Under the pieces are notes generated by a model. It made no database searches. It worked only from the letters and a program-made list of their open reading frames with translations, and was not told where the DNA came from. Below are positions 1-8,653 of a stretch of DNA of 64,000 bases, one piece after another. The DNA lies in assembly GCF_009720365.1 (NCBI RefSeq), contig NZ_ML769314.1:425264-489263 (forward strand). Direction: 5' to 3'. Numbering within the stretch: the first letter of the stretch is position 1; each line of letters opens with the position of its first letter. This DNA comes from Catellatospora paridis (GTDB lineage Bacteria > Actinomycetota > Actinomycetes > Mycobacteriales > Micromonosporaceae). The position numbers and the translations under genes were made by a program.

Positions 1-17
1 CCGCCTTCACGGCAGCG

Positions 18-623
18 TCAGAGCCAGCCCTGGGCGCGGGCGGTCTGGACGGCTTCCATGCGGTTGCGGGTGCCGGTCTTGCCGATCGCGGCGGACAGGT
101 AGTTGCGCACGGTGCTCTCGGACAGGTGTAGGCGGATGGCGAGGTCGGCGATGGTCGCGCCGTCGGCGGCGCTGGCCAGCACCTCGCGTTCGCGTTCGGT
201 CAGCGGGTTGGGGCCGGCCGCCAGCGCGGCTGCCGCCAGCGCGGGGTCGATGACGGTCTGTCCGGCGAGCACCCGGCGGACCGCCTCGGCCAGGTCCTCG
301 ACCGGGCCGTCCTTGACCAGGAAGCCACGCGCTCCGGCGTCCATGGCCCGGCGCAGGTAACCGGGGCGGCCGAAGGTGGTCAGGATCAGCACCTTGCACC
401 CCGGGGCCGCGGTGCGCAGCAAGGCGGCGGCGTCCAGGCCGGACAGGCCGGGCATCTCGATGTCGAGCAGCGCCACGTCCGGCGACGCCGCCGCGGCGGC
501 CGCGGCCACCTCGTCGCCCCGGCCCACCTGGGCGACCACCTCGATGTCGGGTTCCAGGCCGAGCAGCAGCGCCAGCGCGCCGCGCATCATGCCCTGGTCC
601 TCGGCCAGCAGCACCCGGATCAC
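18..623 (-). CDS. LuxR-family response regulator
   Basis: Two-domain response regulator of 201 residues, partner of the adjacent kinase. The N-terminal receiver starts VIRVLLAEDQ with the acidic pair, has the phospho-acceptor Asp in VALLDIEMPG and the conserved Lys in FLVKDG. The C-terminal LuxR helix-turn-helix reads LTEREREVLASAADG then LSESTVRNYLS. The GTG start overlaps the kinase stop by four bases (GTGA at 620-623), so the two are translationally coupled. It is the last gene of a minus-strand ABC ATPase-permease-kinase-regulator operon, a common actinobacterial layout in which the two-component pair controls the exporter. The signal is unknown. The family assignment is firm, and the link to the exporter is inferred from gene order. 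Confidence 0.93.
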   Translation of the reverse strand: MIRVLLAEDQGMMRGALALLLGLEPDIEVVAQVGRGDEVAAAAAAASPDVALLDIEMPGLSGLDAAALLRTAAPGCKVLILTTFGRPGYLRRAMDAGARGFLVKDGPVEDLAEAVRRVLAGQTVIDPALAAAALAAGPNPLTEREREVLASAADGATIADLAIRLHLSESTVRNYLSAAIGKTGTRNRMEAVQTARAQGWL

Positions 624-1908
624 GCGGGGCCTCCGGCGGGGACGGTGGCGCGCAGCACGAAGCCGCCGCCGGACAGGTCCACGGTCGACAGCGTGCCACC
701 GACCAGCGCCAGCCGCTCGGCCAGGCCGCGCAGGCCGTTGCCGGGCGAGGCGTCGGCGGGGATGCCGCGGCCGTCGTCGCGCACCTCCAACTGCCAGCGG
801 TCGGTGCGGCTGAGCGCGATGACGCACGAACCGGCGCCGCTGTGCCGGATGACGTTGGTGGCGGCCTCGCGCACCGCCCAGGCGAAGGCGTCGTCGACGG
901 CGGTCGGCAGCGGGTCGGCGGTGGTGCGCACGGTGGGCTCGATGCCCGCGTCGGCCAGCGCCGCCCCGGCGGTGGCCAGCTCGGCGGCGAAGGCGCGGGC
1001 GCGGTAGCCGGTCACCGCCTGGCGCACCTCGGCCAGCGCGGTGCGCCCGATCTGCTCGATCTCGGCGGCCTCCCGGGCGGCGGCGTCGGCGTCGCGCCCG
1101 GCGGTGCGGCGTACCACCTCGGCCTTGACGACGATCAGGGAGAGGCTGTGGCCGAGCAGGTCGTGCAGGTCGCGGGCGAAGCGCAACCGCTCGCTCTCCA
1201 CCGCGGCGCGGGCCAGTTCCTCCCGGGTCGCGCTCAACTCCCGGATGAGGCGCATCATGCGGCGGACGACCATGATCAGCGCACCGGCCATGATCGTGTT
1301 GAAGACCGACTCGGCGATCTCCCGGCCGGGCTCGCCGTGCAGCATGCCCAGTCCGACCTGCACCACGACCATGGCGGCCAGCCAGAGGTAGGCCACCGGC
1401 AGCGCGTAGAGCGCCACCCCGGCGGCGGCCAGGTACAGCACCAGTCCCAGCCAGCCGCCGGGCTGCCCGCCGTACGCCGCCGCGAGGGTCACCCCGATGA
1501 CGGTGACCAGGGCGAGCAGGCCCTGGTTGCGCAGGCTCGGCTGGTTCGTGGTGCTGAAGCCCTGCACCACGACGAACAGGTACAGCGTGATGAAGGCGGC
1601 CAGGCCGACTCCGGCTGCCAGGGGGGCGGCGACCTGCCCGACCAGTACCGCGTGGATCGCCGGGGCCATCGGCCACAGCCAGAGCGCGGCGAACAGCGCT
1701 CCGCGCCGCTGTCCGCGCCGCTTGGCCCCACGGGACGCGGCAGAGCCGGGGGGGGGGGGGGGGGGGGGGGCCCCCCCGCCCCGGCCCGGGGCCGAGGGGG
1801 GGCGCCCCCCCCCGGCGGGCGCGCTTCGCCCCCGGGGGCGGGGGCCGGGGGGGGGGGGTGGTCCTGGGCCCCCCCCCCCCGGCTCAGGCCGTCCAGGAAG
1901 CGGGACAT
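620..1908 (-). CDS. Sensor histidine kinase, reading frame broken by a homopolymer tract
   Basis: DesK-like histidine kinase (HisKA_3 plus HATPase). An uninterrupted frame runs from 1669 to 620: membrane helices, the H-box ARDLHDLLGHSLSL, N-box REAATNVIRHSG and G-box DDGRGIP. Upstream of the ATG at 1669 the same frame continues through a likely first membrane helix (GALFAALWLWP), so that ATG is internal. A natural start exists at 1908 (MSRFLDGLSR), where ATGA overlaps the permease stop, but it is out of frame with the body (239 nt apart). Between them, about 1748-1880, lie runs of 23 G, 12 G and 12 C. The intact gene would encode about 430 residues, normal for the family. A sequencing or assembly error is more likely than a true mutation. 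Confidence 0.8.
1748..1883. other. Poly-G/poly-C low-complexity tract, probable assembly artefact
   Basis: About 135 bases made almost only of G and C runs, including 23 consecutive G, 12 G and 12 C. Nothing similar occurs elsewhere in the window except the short (GGGGC)n repeat at 13.2 kb. It lies inside the N-terminal coding part of the histidine kinase gene and shifts its frame. Real actinomycete coding DNA has codon structure, and this stretch has none. Confidence 0.75.
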
Positions 1909-2645
1909 CACCGCAGTGCCGCCGAGCGCCGGTAGGCCCAGGCCGCGAGCCCGCCGAAGATCAGGGCCCAGGCGGCGAGGATGGCGACCCCGCCGACGGG
2001 CGGCGCCTGCCCGGCCACCACGGACCAGCCCAGCTCGGCGAAGCGGTTGCTGGGCAGCCAGGTCGCGATCGACGCGAGCACGTGCGGCATCACGGCGACC
2101 GGCACGAACAGCCCGCCGAGGAACGCCAGGCCGAACACGCCCAGCATGCTCACCGGCTGGGTCAGCTGGGGCGGCAGGGTGAAGCCCAGCGCCAGGCCGA
2201 ACGCCGCGAAGGGCAGGCTGCCCAGCCACATCAGCAGCACCAGCGCGACCCACTGCCCGGCGCTGAACGACACGCCGTGCGCGAACGCGGCGACCAGGCC
2301 CACCGAGACCACCGGCGGGATCGCCAGCAGCGAGGCCAGCAGCGCCTTCACGGCGACCACCTGGGTCGGCGCGAGCGGCGTGATCCGCAGCTGGCGCAGC
2401 CAGCCGTTGGCGCGCTCCTGGGACACGGCGATGCCGACGGACAACGCGCCGACCAGCGCGCCGTACGCGGCCATGCTGACCATGAGGTACGCGGCGACGT
2501 CGACGCCGCCGACCTGCCCGGCTTCCTCGGAGCTGCCGCTGCTGATCGTGTAGATCAGCACCGGCAGCACCACGGTGAAGATCGCCATGCGCGGCTCGCG
2601 GATCAGGCGGCGCAGTTCGAAGACGAGATAGGCGCGCACGGTCAC
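1908..2645 (-). CDS. ABC-2 type transporter permease
   Basis: Membrane subunit of an ABC-2 exporter, 245 residues, with six predicted membrane helices in the usual ABC-2 arrangement. Examples are IFTVVLPVLIYTI near the N-terminus and GVFGLAFLGGLFVPVAVMP in the middle, the latter a typical ABC-2 motif region. It overlaps the ATPase gene upstream by four bases (ATGA at 2642-2645) and the kinase gene downstream by ATGA at 1906-1909, so the four genes form one translationally coupled unit. The substrate cannot be told from sequence. Homologues export drugs, lipids or peptides. Confidence 0.92.
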   Translation of the reverse strand: MTVRAYLVFELRRLIREPRMAIFTVVLPVLIYTISSGSSEEAGQVGGVDVAAYLMVSMAAYGALVGALSVGIAVSQERANGWLRQLRITPLAPTQVVAVKALLASLLAIPPVVSVGLVAAFAHGVSFSAGQWVALVLLMWLGSLPFAAFGLALGFTLPPQLTQPVSMLGVFGLAFLGGLFVPVAVMPHVLASIATWLPSNRFAELGWSVVAGQAPPVGGVAILAAWALIFGGLAAWAYRRSAALR

Positions 2646-3535
2646 TCCTTGCCGGCGGATGCGGTCAGGGACAGGAAGGCCTCTTCCAGGCCCGCCCCGG
2701 TGATCTCCAGGTTGCGCCAGGCGTGGCCTTCGGCGAGCAGGGCGCGCACGGTGCGGTCGGAGTCGTCGCAGCGCAGCAGTGCGCGCTCGCCGCGCTGCTC
2801 GGCCTCGACCACGCCGGGCAGGCGGCGCAGCATGTCGAGGTCGGTGCCGGCGCGGTCGAAGCTGACCGTACGCCCGCCGGTGAGCTGCTTGATGTCCGCG
2901 CCGCTGCCGTCGGCGACGACCCGGCCCCGCGCGATCACGATGACGCGGTCGGCGAAGTCGTCGGCCTCTTCGAGGTAGTGCGTCGCGAACAGCACGGTGC
3001 GGCCGGTCGCGGCGTAGCGGCGCATGGCCGCCCAGAACGCCTGGCGGCTCTCCACGTCCAGCGCGGCGGTCGGCTCGTCGAGCACGAGTAGTTCGGGGTT
3101 GCCGGCCAGGGCGAACGCGAAGCGCACCCGCTGGGTCTGACCGCCGGAGAGCTTGTCGAGCCGCCGTCCCGCCAGGTCCGCGAGGTCGGCCGTGGCCAGG
3201 ATCTGCGCGGTGGGCAGCGGGTCGCGATACAGCGCACGGGCGAGTTCGACCAGCTCCCGTACGGTGGCGTTGGCGGCGAAGCCCGACTCCTGCAGCATCG
3301 CGCCGACCTTGCCGGCCCGCACCGCCTCGGTCGGGCTGCCGCCGAACAGGCGCACCGTGCCGGCCGTCGGCTCCAGCAGGCCGAGCAGCATGTTGATGGT
3401 GGTGGACTTGCCTGCTCCGTTGGGGCCGAGCAGCGCCACCGTCTGGCCGCGGGCGATGGACAGGTCGATGCCGTCCACCGCCCTCACCGGGCCGTAGTCT
3501 TTCGCGACCGCTTGCAGCCGCACCGCTTCCGTCAT
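2642..3535 (-). CDS. ABC transporter ATP-binding protein
   Basis: Nucleotide-binding subunit of the ABC-2 exporter, 297 residues. It shows Walker A GPNGAGKST, the signature LSGGQTQRVRF, Walker B LLVLDEPTAALD and the switch His in VLFATHYLEEAD. The C-terminal 80 residues form the extra domain typical of DrrA/CcmA-like exporters. It is the first gene of the minus-strand exporter/two-component operon. The ATG at 3535 is followed by MTEAVRLQAVAKDYGPVRAV, the usual N-terminal strand of the fold. The family is clear and the substrate is unknown. Confidence 0.95.
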   Translation of the reverse strand: MTEAVRLQAVAKDYGPVRAVDGIDLSIARGQTVALLGPNGAGKSTTINMLLGLLEPTAGTVRLFGGSPTEAVRAGKVGAMLQESGFAANATVRELVELARALYRDPLPTAQILATADLADLAGRRLDKLSGGQTQRVRFAFALAGNPELLVLDEPTAALDVESRQAFWAAMRRYAATGRTVLFATHYLEEADDFADRVIVIARGRVVADGSGADIKQLTGGRTVSFDRAGTDLDMLRRLPGVVEAEQRGERALLRCDDSDRTVRALLAEGHAWRNLEITGAGLEEAFLSLTASAGKE

Positions 3536-3606
3536 GCGTCCGACGCTAGGCGGAGCCGGGACGGCCGGGCAGATCCGGCGATCCCGACTCCGGCAGGACA
3601 GATGTC

Positions 3607-4233
3607 CTAGGCCTTGGTGGGGACGACCGGGTCACCGATCTTGACCTGCGGGTTCGGCATGCGCATGCGGCGGAAGGTGATCCCGCGCATGACCGCGTAC
3701 ATGTACAGCGAGCCCATGCGCTGGGTGGTCTTGGGGTAGTTCGCCTTGATCAGCTTCTTGATCTTCCGGCAGATGAAGAAGCTGTCCACGATCACGGCCA
3801 GCGCCAGCAGCAGCCAGATGATGTTCGCGGCCACCGCGATGCGCGGGTCGCGGACCTGGATCAGGAAGAAGATCAGGAAGGCGCCGCCGAAGAACCAGGT
3901 GCCTACGGTGCGCCGGGAGTCGACGTAGTCGCGCACCAGCCGCCGCTCCGGGCCCTTGTCCCGGGGCAGCAGGAAGCGCTCGTCGCCCGCCTTCATGCCG
4001 GCCATCGACTCGGCCCGGTCGGCACGCGACTTCTCGCGGGCGCGCTTGAGGGCCTCGCGGCGGTTCGCCGGCGGCGGCTCGGCCTTGCGGCGCTGGGCCT
4101 CGGTGCGCTTCGGCGTCGCCTTGCCCTTGGCGGGCGTGTACGAGCGCGACGCGCGCACGATCTCCGAGCCCTCGGGCTCGGAGGCCGAGGCCTCGGCGGG
4201 AACGTCAGTGGTCTTGCGGGAGAACAACGGCAC
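3607..4233 (-). CDS. DUF3043 membrane protein
   Basis: Conserved actinobacterial membrane protein of 208 residues, function unknown. The N-terminal half is charged and probably cytosolic, rich in Arg, Lys and Glu (PTPKRTEAQRRK-type stretch). Two adjacent membrane helices follow (roughly WFFGGAFLIFFLIQV and IIWLLLALAVIVDSFFI), then a basic tail with IKKLIKANYPKTTQRMGSLYMY. The start is taken as the GTG at 4233 (VPLFSRKT), where homologues begin. An upstream extension to 4305 would add an Arg-rich segment that looks like translated leader. A homologue sits near glycerate kinase and adenosine kinase in mycobacteria (from memory), matching the order here. Confidence 0.85.
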   Translation of the reverse strand: MPLFSRKTTDVPAEASASEPEGSEIVRASRSYTPAKGKATPKRTEAQRRKAEPPPANRREALKRAREKSRADRAESMAGMKAGDERFLLPRDKGPERRLVRDYVDSRRTVGTWFFGGAFLIFFLIQVRDPRIAVAANIIWLLLALAVIVDSFFICRKIKKLIKANYPKTTQRMGSLYMYAVMRGITFRRMRMPNPQVKIGDPVVPTKA

Positions 4234-4574
4234 GCAGCAAGGGTAGCCGACCCGCGGCCATCGCCGACGCCCACCGCGTGGCGACCTGTGACGAACCGCT
4301 CGCACCGACCACCACCAGCCCCGCCTGCCCCTGCCTCACCCCGACGCGCACCACGCGACGCGAACACCTCGCGCCGCGCCCTGCGCGCGTGGCGGTGGCG
4401 CGCCGCGGGAGGTCTGGGCGGCCGTGCGTCGCCTCGCCGAAAATAGACGTTGGCCTATCTGGATGAGAAAATAAAGATCATTCTCATCCAGATAGGCCAA
4501 CGTCTATGGTAGTCGGGCCTGGGGCCAGGGCCGGGCGGCGCGGGCCGCCGGGCGGGTCGCGGGTGGGGCGGGTG
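4234..4574. other. 341-bp intergenic region with hairpin
   Basis: This stretch between the DUF3043 start and the murA stop holds no credible gene. Its one clear structure is the long perfect hairpin at 4444-4508 described separately. The remaining part near 4234-4443 is GC-rich without codon periodicity and presumably carries the DUF3043 promoter on the minus strand. Confidence 0.6.
4444..4508 (-). terminator. 27-bp perfect hairpin, repeat family A copy 1
   Basis: Two 27-base arms (4444-4470 and 4482-4508) are perfectly complementary around an 11-base AT-rich loop. The arms contain ACGTTGGCCTATCTGG. The element lies just past the murA stop, so it most likely ends murA transcription on the minus strand. 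The same arm sequence recurs in the hairpin at 13154-13217. Confidence 0.75.
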
Positions 4575-5903
4575 TCAGCGGGAGACGGTGGCGCCGAGGC
4601 CGGCGAGCTTGGCCTCGAAGTCCTCGTAACCGCGGTTGATCAGGTCGACGCCGTGCACCCGGGAGGTGCCCTCGGCGGCCAGGGCGGCGATCAGGTGGCT
4701 GAAGCCCGCCCGCAGGTCCGGGATGATCAGGTCGGTGGCGTGCAGCTTGGCGGGGCCGGCGATGACGGCGGAGTGGCGGAAGCCCATCCGGCCGAACCGG
4801 CACGGGGTGCCGCCGAGGCAGTCCTGGAAGACCTGGATGTGCGCGCCCATCTGGTTCAGCGCGCTGGTGTAGCCGAAACGCTTCTCGTACACCGTCTCGT
4901 GCACCACGGACAGGCCGTTGGCCTGGGTCAGCGCCACGACCAGCGGCTGCTGCCAGTCGGTCATGAAGCCGGGGTGCACGTCGGTCTCCAGCGCGACGGG
5001 GCGCAGGTCGCCGCCGGGGTGCCAGAAGCGGATGCCGCCGTCGACCGGGTTGTCGTCGATCTCGAACTCGCCGCCGATGGACCGGAAGACGTTGAGATAC
5101 GTGGTCATGTCGGCCTGGCGGGCGCCCCTGACGGTGATGTCACCCCGGGTGGCCAGCGCGGCCGAGGCCCAGCTGGCGGCCTCGATGCGGTCGGGGATGG
5201 GGCGGTGCGAGAACCCGCCCAGGCGCGGCACGCCCTGGATCTCGATCACCCGGTTGGTGTGCACCTTGATGATCGCGCCCATCTTCTGCAGGATGCAGAT
5301 CAGGTCGATGATCTCGGGCTCGACCGCGGCGTTGCTCAGCTCGGTGACGCCCTCGGCGCGCACGGCGGTGAGCAGGATCTGCTCGGTGGCGCCGACCGAC
5401 GGGTAGTCCAGCTCGTACTTGATGCCGTGCAGGCCGTCCGGGGCGGACAGGTGCAGGCCTTCCGGGGTCTTGTCGACGACGGCACCGAAGCGCCGCAGCG
5501 CCTCCAGGTGGTAGTCGATGGGGCGCGGGCCGATGTGGCAGCCGCCCAGATCAGGGATGAACGCATGGCCGAGCCGGTGCAGCAGCGGGCCGCACAGCAG
5601 GATCGGGATCCGGCTGGAACCGGCGTGCACGTTGATCTCGTCGATGCCGGCGCGCTCGACGTTGGACGGGTCGAACCGCAGCTCACCATCGAGGTCGCCG
5701 TTGGTCACCTTGACGCCGTGCAGCTCCAGCAGGCCTCGCACGATCTCGACGTCGCGGATGCGCGGAACGTCGTACATGCGGCTCGGACTCTCGCCCAGCA
5801 CGGTCGCGACCATGGCTTTGGAGACCAGATTCTTGGCCCCGCGAACCCGCACCTCGCCCTTGAGCGGGCTACCTCCGCTGACGATGAGCACGTCGTCCGA
5901 CAA
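4575..5903 (-). CDS. murA: UDP-N-acetylglucosamine 1-carboxyvinyltransferase (MurA)
   Basis: Transfers enolpyruvate from PEP to UDP-GlcNAc, the first committed step of peptidoglycan synthesis, in the cytoplasm. The protein has 442 residues, normal for the family. It shows the substrate-binding GAKN motif (residues 22-25), SSRIP near 98 and the catalytic Cys in GGCHIGPRPID (C122, equivalent to Cys115 of the E. coli enzyme, hence the fosfomycin-sensitive type). The start is the TTG at 5903, which has an AGGAGG site seven bases upstream. The longer frame to 5978 lacks one. A hairpin at 5991-6031 separates it from nadA upstream and a 27-bp hairpin lies downstream, so it is probably transcribed alone. 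Confidence 0.93.
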   Translation of the reverse strand: MSDDVLIVSGGSPLKGEVRVRGAKNLVSKAMVATVLGESPSRMYDVPRIRDVEIVRGLLELHGVKVTNGDLDGELRFDPSNVERAGIDEINVHAGSSRIPILLCGPLLHRLGHAFIPDLGGCHIGPRPIDYHLEALRRFGAVVDKTPEGLHLSAPDGLHGIKYELDYPSVGATEQILLTAVRAEGVTELSNAAVEPEIIDLICILQKMGAIIKVHTNRVIEIQGVPRLGGFSHRPIPDRIEAASWASAALATRGDITVRGARQADMTTYLNVFRSIGGEFEIDDNPVDGGIRFWHPGGDLRPVALETDVHPGFMTDWQQPLVVALTQANGLSVVHETVYEKRFGYTSALNQMGAHIQVFQDCLGGTPCRFGRMGFRHSAVIAGPAKLHATDLIIPDLRAGFSHLIAALAAEGTSRVHGVDLINRGYEDFEAKLAGLGATVSR

Positions 5904-5990
5904 GGCGACCTCCTGGGTGTGGCGCGAGTGAAAAGCAAACCCCGGCAGCATAGCGCTGAGTGATGTGTGACGGAACACGGGAAGATTAAA

Positions 5991-6031
5991 TGAGTACGAG
6001 CACCGCGATTCGGACGCGATGCTCGCACTCA
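5991..6031 (-). terminator. nadA terminator hairpin
   Basis: Seventeen-base arms (5991-6007 and 6015-6031) flank a 7-base loop. Read on the plus strand there are two mismatches (A-C and C-A). Read on the minus strand both become U-G/G-U wobbles, so the stem is continuous only in the minus-strand transcript. This matches its place just downstream of minus-strand nadA. Confidence 0.7.
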
Positions 6032-6045
6032 GGGTAATCAGTTGC

Positions 6046-7197
6046 CTACGGCAATGCCAGCATCTGGTCCAGCGCGACCCGGGCGTGGTGCGCCGTGTCG
6101 GGATCGACCGTGATCTGGTTGGGCACCCGGCCCGCGACCAGCTCCTCCAGCGCCCAGACCAGGTGCGGCAGGTCGATGCGGTTCATCGTGGAGCAGTAGC
6201 AGACCGTCTTCTCCAGGAACATGACCTGCTTGTCCGGATGCGCGGCGGCCAGGCGGCGGACCAGGTTGAGCTCGGTGCCCACGGCCCAAGCCGAGCCGGG
6301 CTCGGCCGCCTCCAGCGCCTTGATGATGTACTCCGTCGAGCCGACGTAATCGGCCGCGGTGACCACCTCGTGGCGGCACTCCGGGTGCACCAGGATGTTG
6401 ACGCCCGGCACCTGCTCGCGCACGGCCTGCACGTTCTCCAGGGTGAACCGGCCGTGCACCGAGCAGTGCCCGCGCCACAGGATCATCTTGGCGTCGCGCA
6501 GCTGCTGGTCGGTCAGGCCGCCGTTGGGCTTGTGCGGGTCGTAGAGCACGCAGTCGTCGAGGGAGTAGCCCATCTCCAGCACCGCGGTGTTGCGCCCCAG
6601 GTGCTGGTCCGGCAGGAACAACACCTTCTCGCCCTGGGCGTACGCCCAGTCCAGCGCGCGCTTGGCGTTGGAGGAGGTGCAGACCACGCCGCCGTTGCGG
6701 CCGACGAAGCCCTTGATGTCGGCGGAGGAGTTCATGTAGGTGACGGGCACCACGGATTCCGCGATACCCAGGTCGCTCAGCAGGTCCCAGCACTGCTCGA
6801 CCTGCTCCAGCACGGCCATGTCGGCCATGGAGCAGCCCGCGGCCAGGTCCGGCAGGACCACGCGCTGGGCCTCGGAGGTGAGGATGTCGGCCGACTCGGC
6901 CATGAAGTGCACGCCGCAGAACACGATGAACTCGGCGTCGGGCCGGGCCGCGGCCTCGCGGGCCAGCTTGAACGAGTCGCCGGTCACGTCGGCGAACTGG
7001 ATGACCTCGTCGCGCTGGTAGTGGTGGCCGAGCACGAAGACCCGGTCACCGAGCGCGGCCTTGGCCGCGGCGGCGCGCTCGACCAGGCCGGGGTCGCTGG
7101 GCGCGGGCAGGTCGCCCGGACAGTCGACGCCGCGTTCCGAGTTCGAGTCCTTGCCGCGGCCGAGCAGCAGCAGTACGGGAGCAGTCACGCCTCCCAT
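6046..7197 (-). CDS. nadA: Quinolinate synthase NadA
   Basis: Condenses iminoaspartate with dihydroxyacetone phosphate to quinolinate in NAD synthesis, using a [4Fe-4S] cluster. The protein has 383 residues. Recognisable blocks are LGHHYQRDEVI, FCGVHFMAESADIL (first cluster Cys), CSMADM, YMNSSADIKGFVG, CTSSNA, FLPDQHLGRNTA, HPEC and the C-terminal VCYCSTMNRIDLPHL. The start is the ATG at 7197; a GTG three codons in (7188) is the alternative. nadB and nadC are not next to it here, unlike many genomes where the three form an operon. Confidence 0.95.
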   Translation of the reverse strand: MGGVTAPVLLLLGRGKDSNSERGVDCPGDLPAPSDPGLVERAAAAKAALGDRVFVLGHHYQRDEVIQFADVTGDSFKLAREAAARPDAEFIVFCGVHFMAESADILTSEAQRVVLPDLAAGCSMADMAVLEQVEQCWDLLSDLGIAESVVPVTYMNSSADIKGFVGRNGGVVCTSSNAKRALDWAYAQGEKVLFLPDQHLGRNTAVLEMGYSLDDCVLYDPHKPNGGLTDQQLRDAKMILWRGHCSVHGRFTLENVQAVREQVPGVNILVHPECRHEVVTAADYVGSTEYIIKALEAAEPGSAWAVGTELNLVRRLAAAHPDKQVMFLEKTVCYCSTMNRIDLPHLVWALEELVAGRVPNQITVDPDTAHHARVALDQMLALP

Positions 7198-7367
7198 CGT
7201 CGCACCAACCGGGCGCGACAGGCTCGCCCGCACGGCTGTGGCCTGCCCCACGGCGGGCGTCTGCCGCACGGGGCCGGGGCGCTCCGCCGGCGCAGGGTTC
7301 GCCGTTCGTCGGGGCCGGGGCGTGGGACGCGGCCACGCCGGTCGTCCGGGCGGCCGGGGCGGGTCAC

Positions 7368-7373
7368 TATCGT
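7368..7373 (+). promoter_or_regulatory. Predicted -10 box, leaderless glycerate kinase
   Basis: TATCGT fits the actinobacterial TANNNT -10 hexamer and ends seven bases before the ATG at 7381, with no ribosome binding site between. This is the spacing of a leaderless transcript. Confidence 0.45.
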
Positions 7374-7380
7374 GCAGCCC

Positions 7381-8583
7381 ATGCGAGTGTTGATCTGTCC
7401 CGACAAGTTCGCCGGCACGCTCACCGCGGTGGAGGCGGCCCAGGCCGTCGCCGAAGGCTGGCGGACGGCCGCCGCGGCGGATGAGCTGATCTGCCGCCCC
7501 ATCGCCGACGGCGGCCCCGGTTTCGTCGAGGTGCTGCACGCCTCGATCGGCGGCGAGCTGATCGAGGTGGACACGACCGACCCGCTGGGCCGCCCGGTTC
7601 TCGGCTCGGTGCTGCTGGCCGGGGACGAGGCGGGCACGGCGTACGTCGAGAGCGCGCAGGCCTGCGGCCTGCACCTGGTCGAGCCGGGGGAGCGGGACCC
7701 GAAGGTCACCTCCTCGTACGGCCTGGGCGCGCTGATCGAGGCCGCGGTGGCGCACGGCGCCCGGCGCGTGGTGATCGGGCTCGGCGGCTCGGCCACCAAC
7801 GACGGCGGCGCGGGACTGCTCGCCGCCCTCGGTGCGGTCGGCCTGGACGCCGCGGGCGAGCCGCTGCCCCCCGGCGGCGCGGCCCTGACCGCCTGCACGT
7901 CTCTCGCCCTCGCGGACAGCGCGCCGGACTCGGCCGACGCGACCGCCCCCGACGGCGCGACCCGCGCGGACGGGTCGGCCGGATCGGGCCTGCTGCCCGC
8001 CGGGGTCGAGCTGATCGCCGCCACCGACGTCGACAACCCGCTGACCGGCCTGCACGGCGCGTCGGCGGTGTACGGCCCGCAGAAGGGCGCCACCCCGCAG
8101 GACGTGACACTGCTCGACGCGGCGCTGGCGAACTGGGCCGCGGTGCTGGAGCGGGAGCTGCCCGGGTGCCCGGCGAAGCTGTCGGAGCTGCCCGGTGGCG
8201 GCGCGGCGGGCGGGCTCGGCGCGGCGATCCTGGCCCTGGGCGGCACGGTCGCCTCCGGCATCGACCTGATCCGCGAGCTGACCGGCCTGGACCAGGTGCT
8301 GGAGAACGTCGACCTGCTGATCACCGGCGAGGGCTCGTTCGACCACCAGTCGTTGCGTGGCAAGGCCATCTCCGGGCTGGCCGGCGCGGCCCGTGACCTC
8401 GGCATCCCGTGCGTGGTGCTGGCGGGTCGGGTCACCACCGGGCGCCGCGAGCAGGGCGCGGCCGGCGTCACCGAGGCGTATGCCCTGGTCGACCACTTCG
8501 GCAGCGTCGACCTCGCCCTCGCCGAACCCGCCCGCGGCCTCCGCGAACTCTCCGCCCGCCTGGCCGGCCAGTGGTCCCGCTGA
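7381..8583 (+). CDS. Glycerate kinase (GckA/GlxK family)
   Basis: Phosphorylates glycerate with ATP to phosphoglycerate, feeding glyoxylate or serine carbon into glycolysis. The protein has 400 residues of the type-2 glycerate kinase fold. Family blocks are LICPDKFAGTLTAVEAA, PIADGGPG, VIGLGGSATNDGG, PGGGAAGGLGAA and LLITGEGSFDHQSLRGK. An Ala/Asp/Ser-rich insert at about residues 180-205 is not conserved in the family. No Shine-Dalgarno site precedes the ATG, but a TANNNT hexamer sits seven bases upstream. It is divergent from nadA, and the terminator at 8593-8642 closes the gene. Confidence 0.92.
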   Translation: MRVLICPDKFAGTLTAVEAAQAVAEGWRTAAAADELICRPIADGGPGFVEVLHASIGGELIEVDTTDPLGRPVLGSVLLAGDEAGTAYVESAQACGLHLVEPGERDPKVTSSYGLGALIEAAVAHGARRVVIGLGGSATNDGGAGLLAALGAVGLDAAGEPLPPGGAALTACTSLALADSAPDSADATAPDGATRADGSAGSGLLPAGVELIAATDVDNPLTGLHGASAVYGPQKGATPQDVTLLDAALANWAAVLERELPGCPAKLSELPGGGAAGGLGAAILALGGTVASGIDLIRELTGLDQVLENVDLLITGEGSFDHQSLRGKAISGLAGAARDLGIPCVVLAGRVTTGRREQGAAGVTEAYALVDHFGSVDLALAEPARGLRELSARLAGQWSR

Positions 8584-8592
8584 CCTGAACCG

Positions 8593-8642
8593 AAGGAAGG
8601 GCACCTTCTACACGGACGTCCGTTAAGAAGGTGCCCTTCCTT
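8593..8642. terminator. Bidirectional terminator, repeat family B copy 1
   Basis: Perfect 17-base arms (8593-8609 and 8626-8642) containing AGGAAGGGCACCTTCT. The 16-base loop itself holds the palindrome ACGGACGTCCGT. It sits between convergent glycerate kinase and oxidoreductase genes. The same stem recurs at 58097-58144. Confidence 0.75.
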
Positions 8643-8653
8643 TGTCCTGGGCG

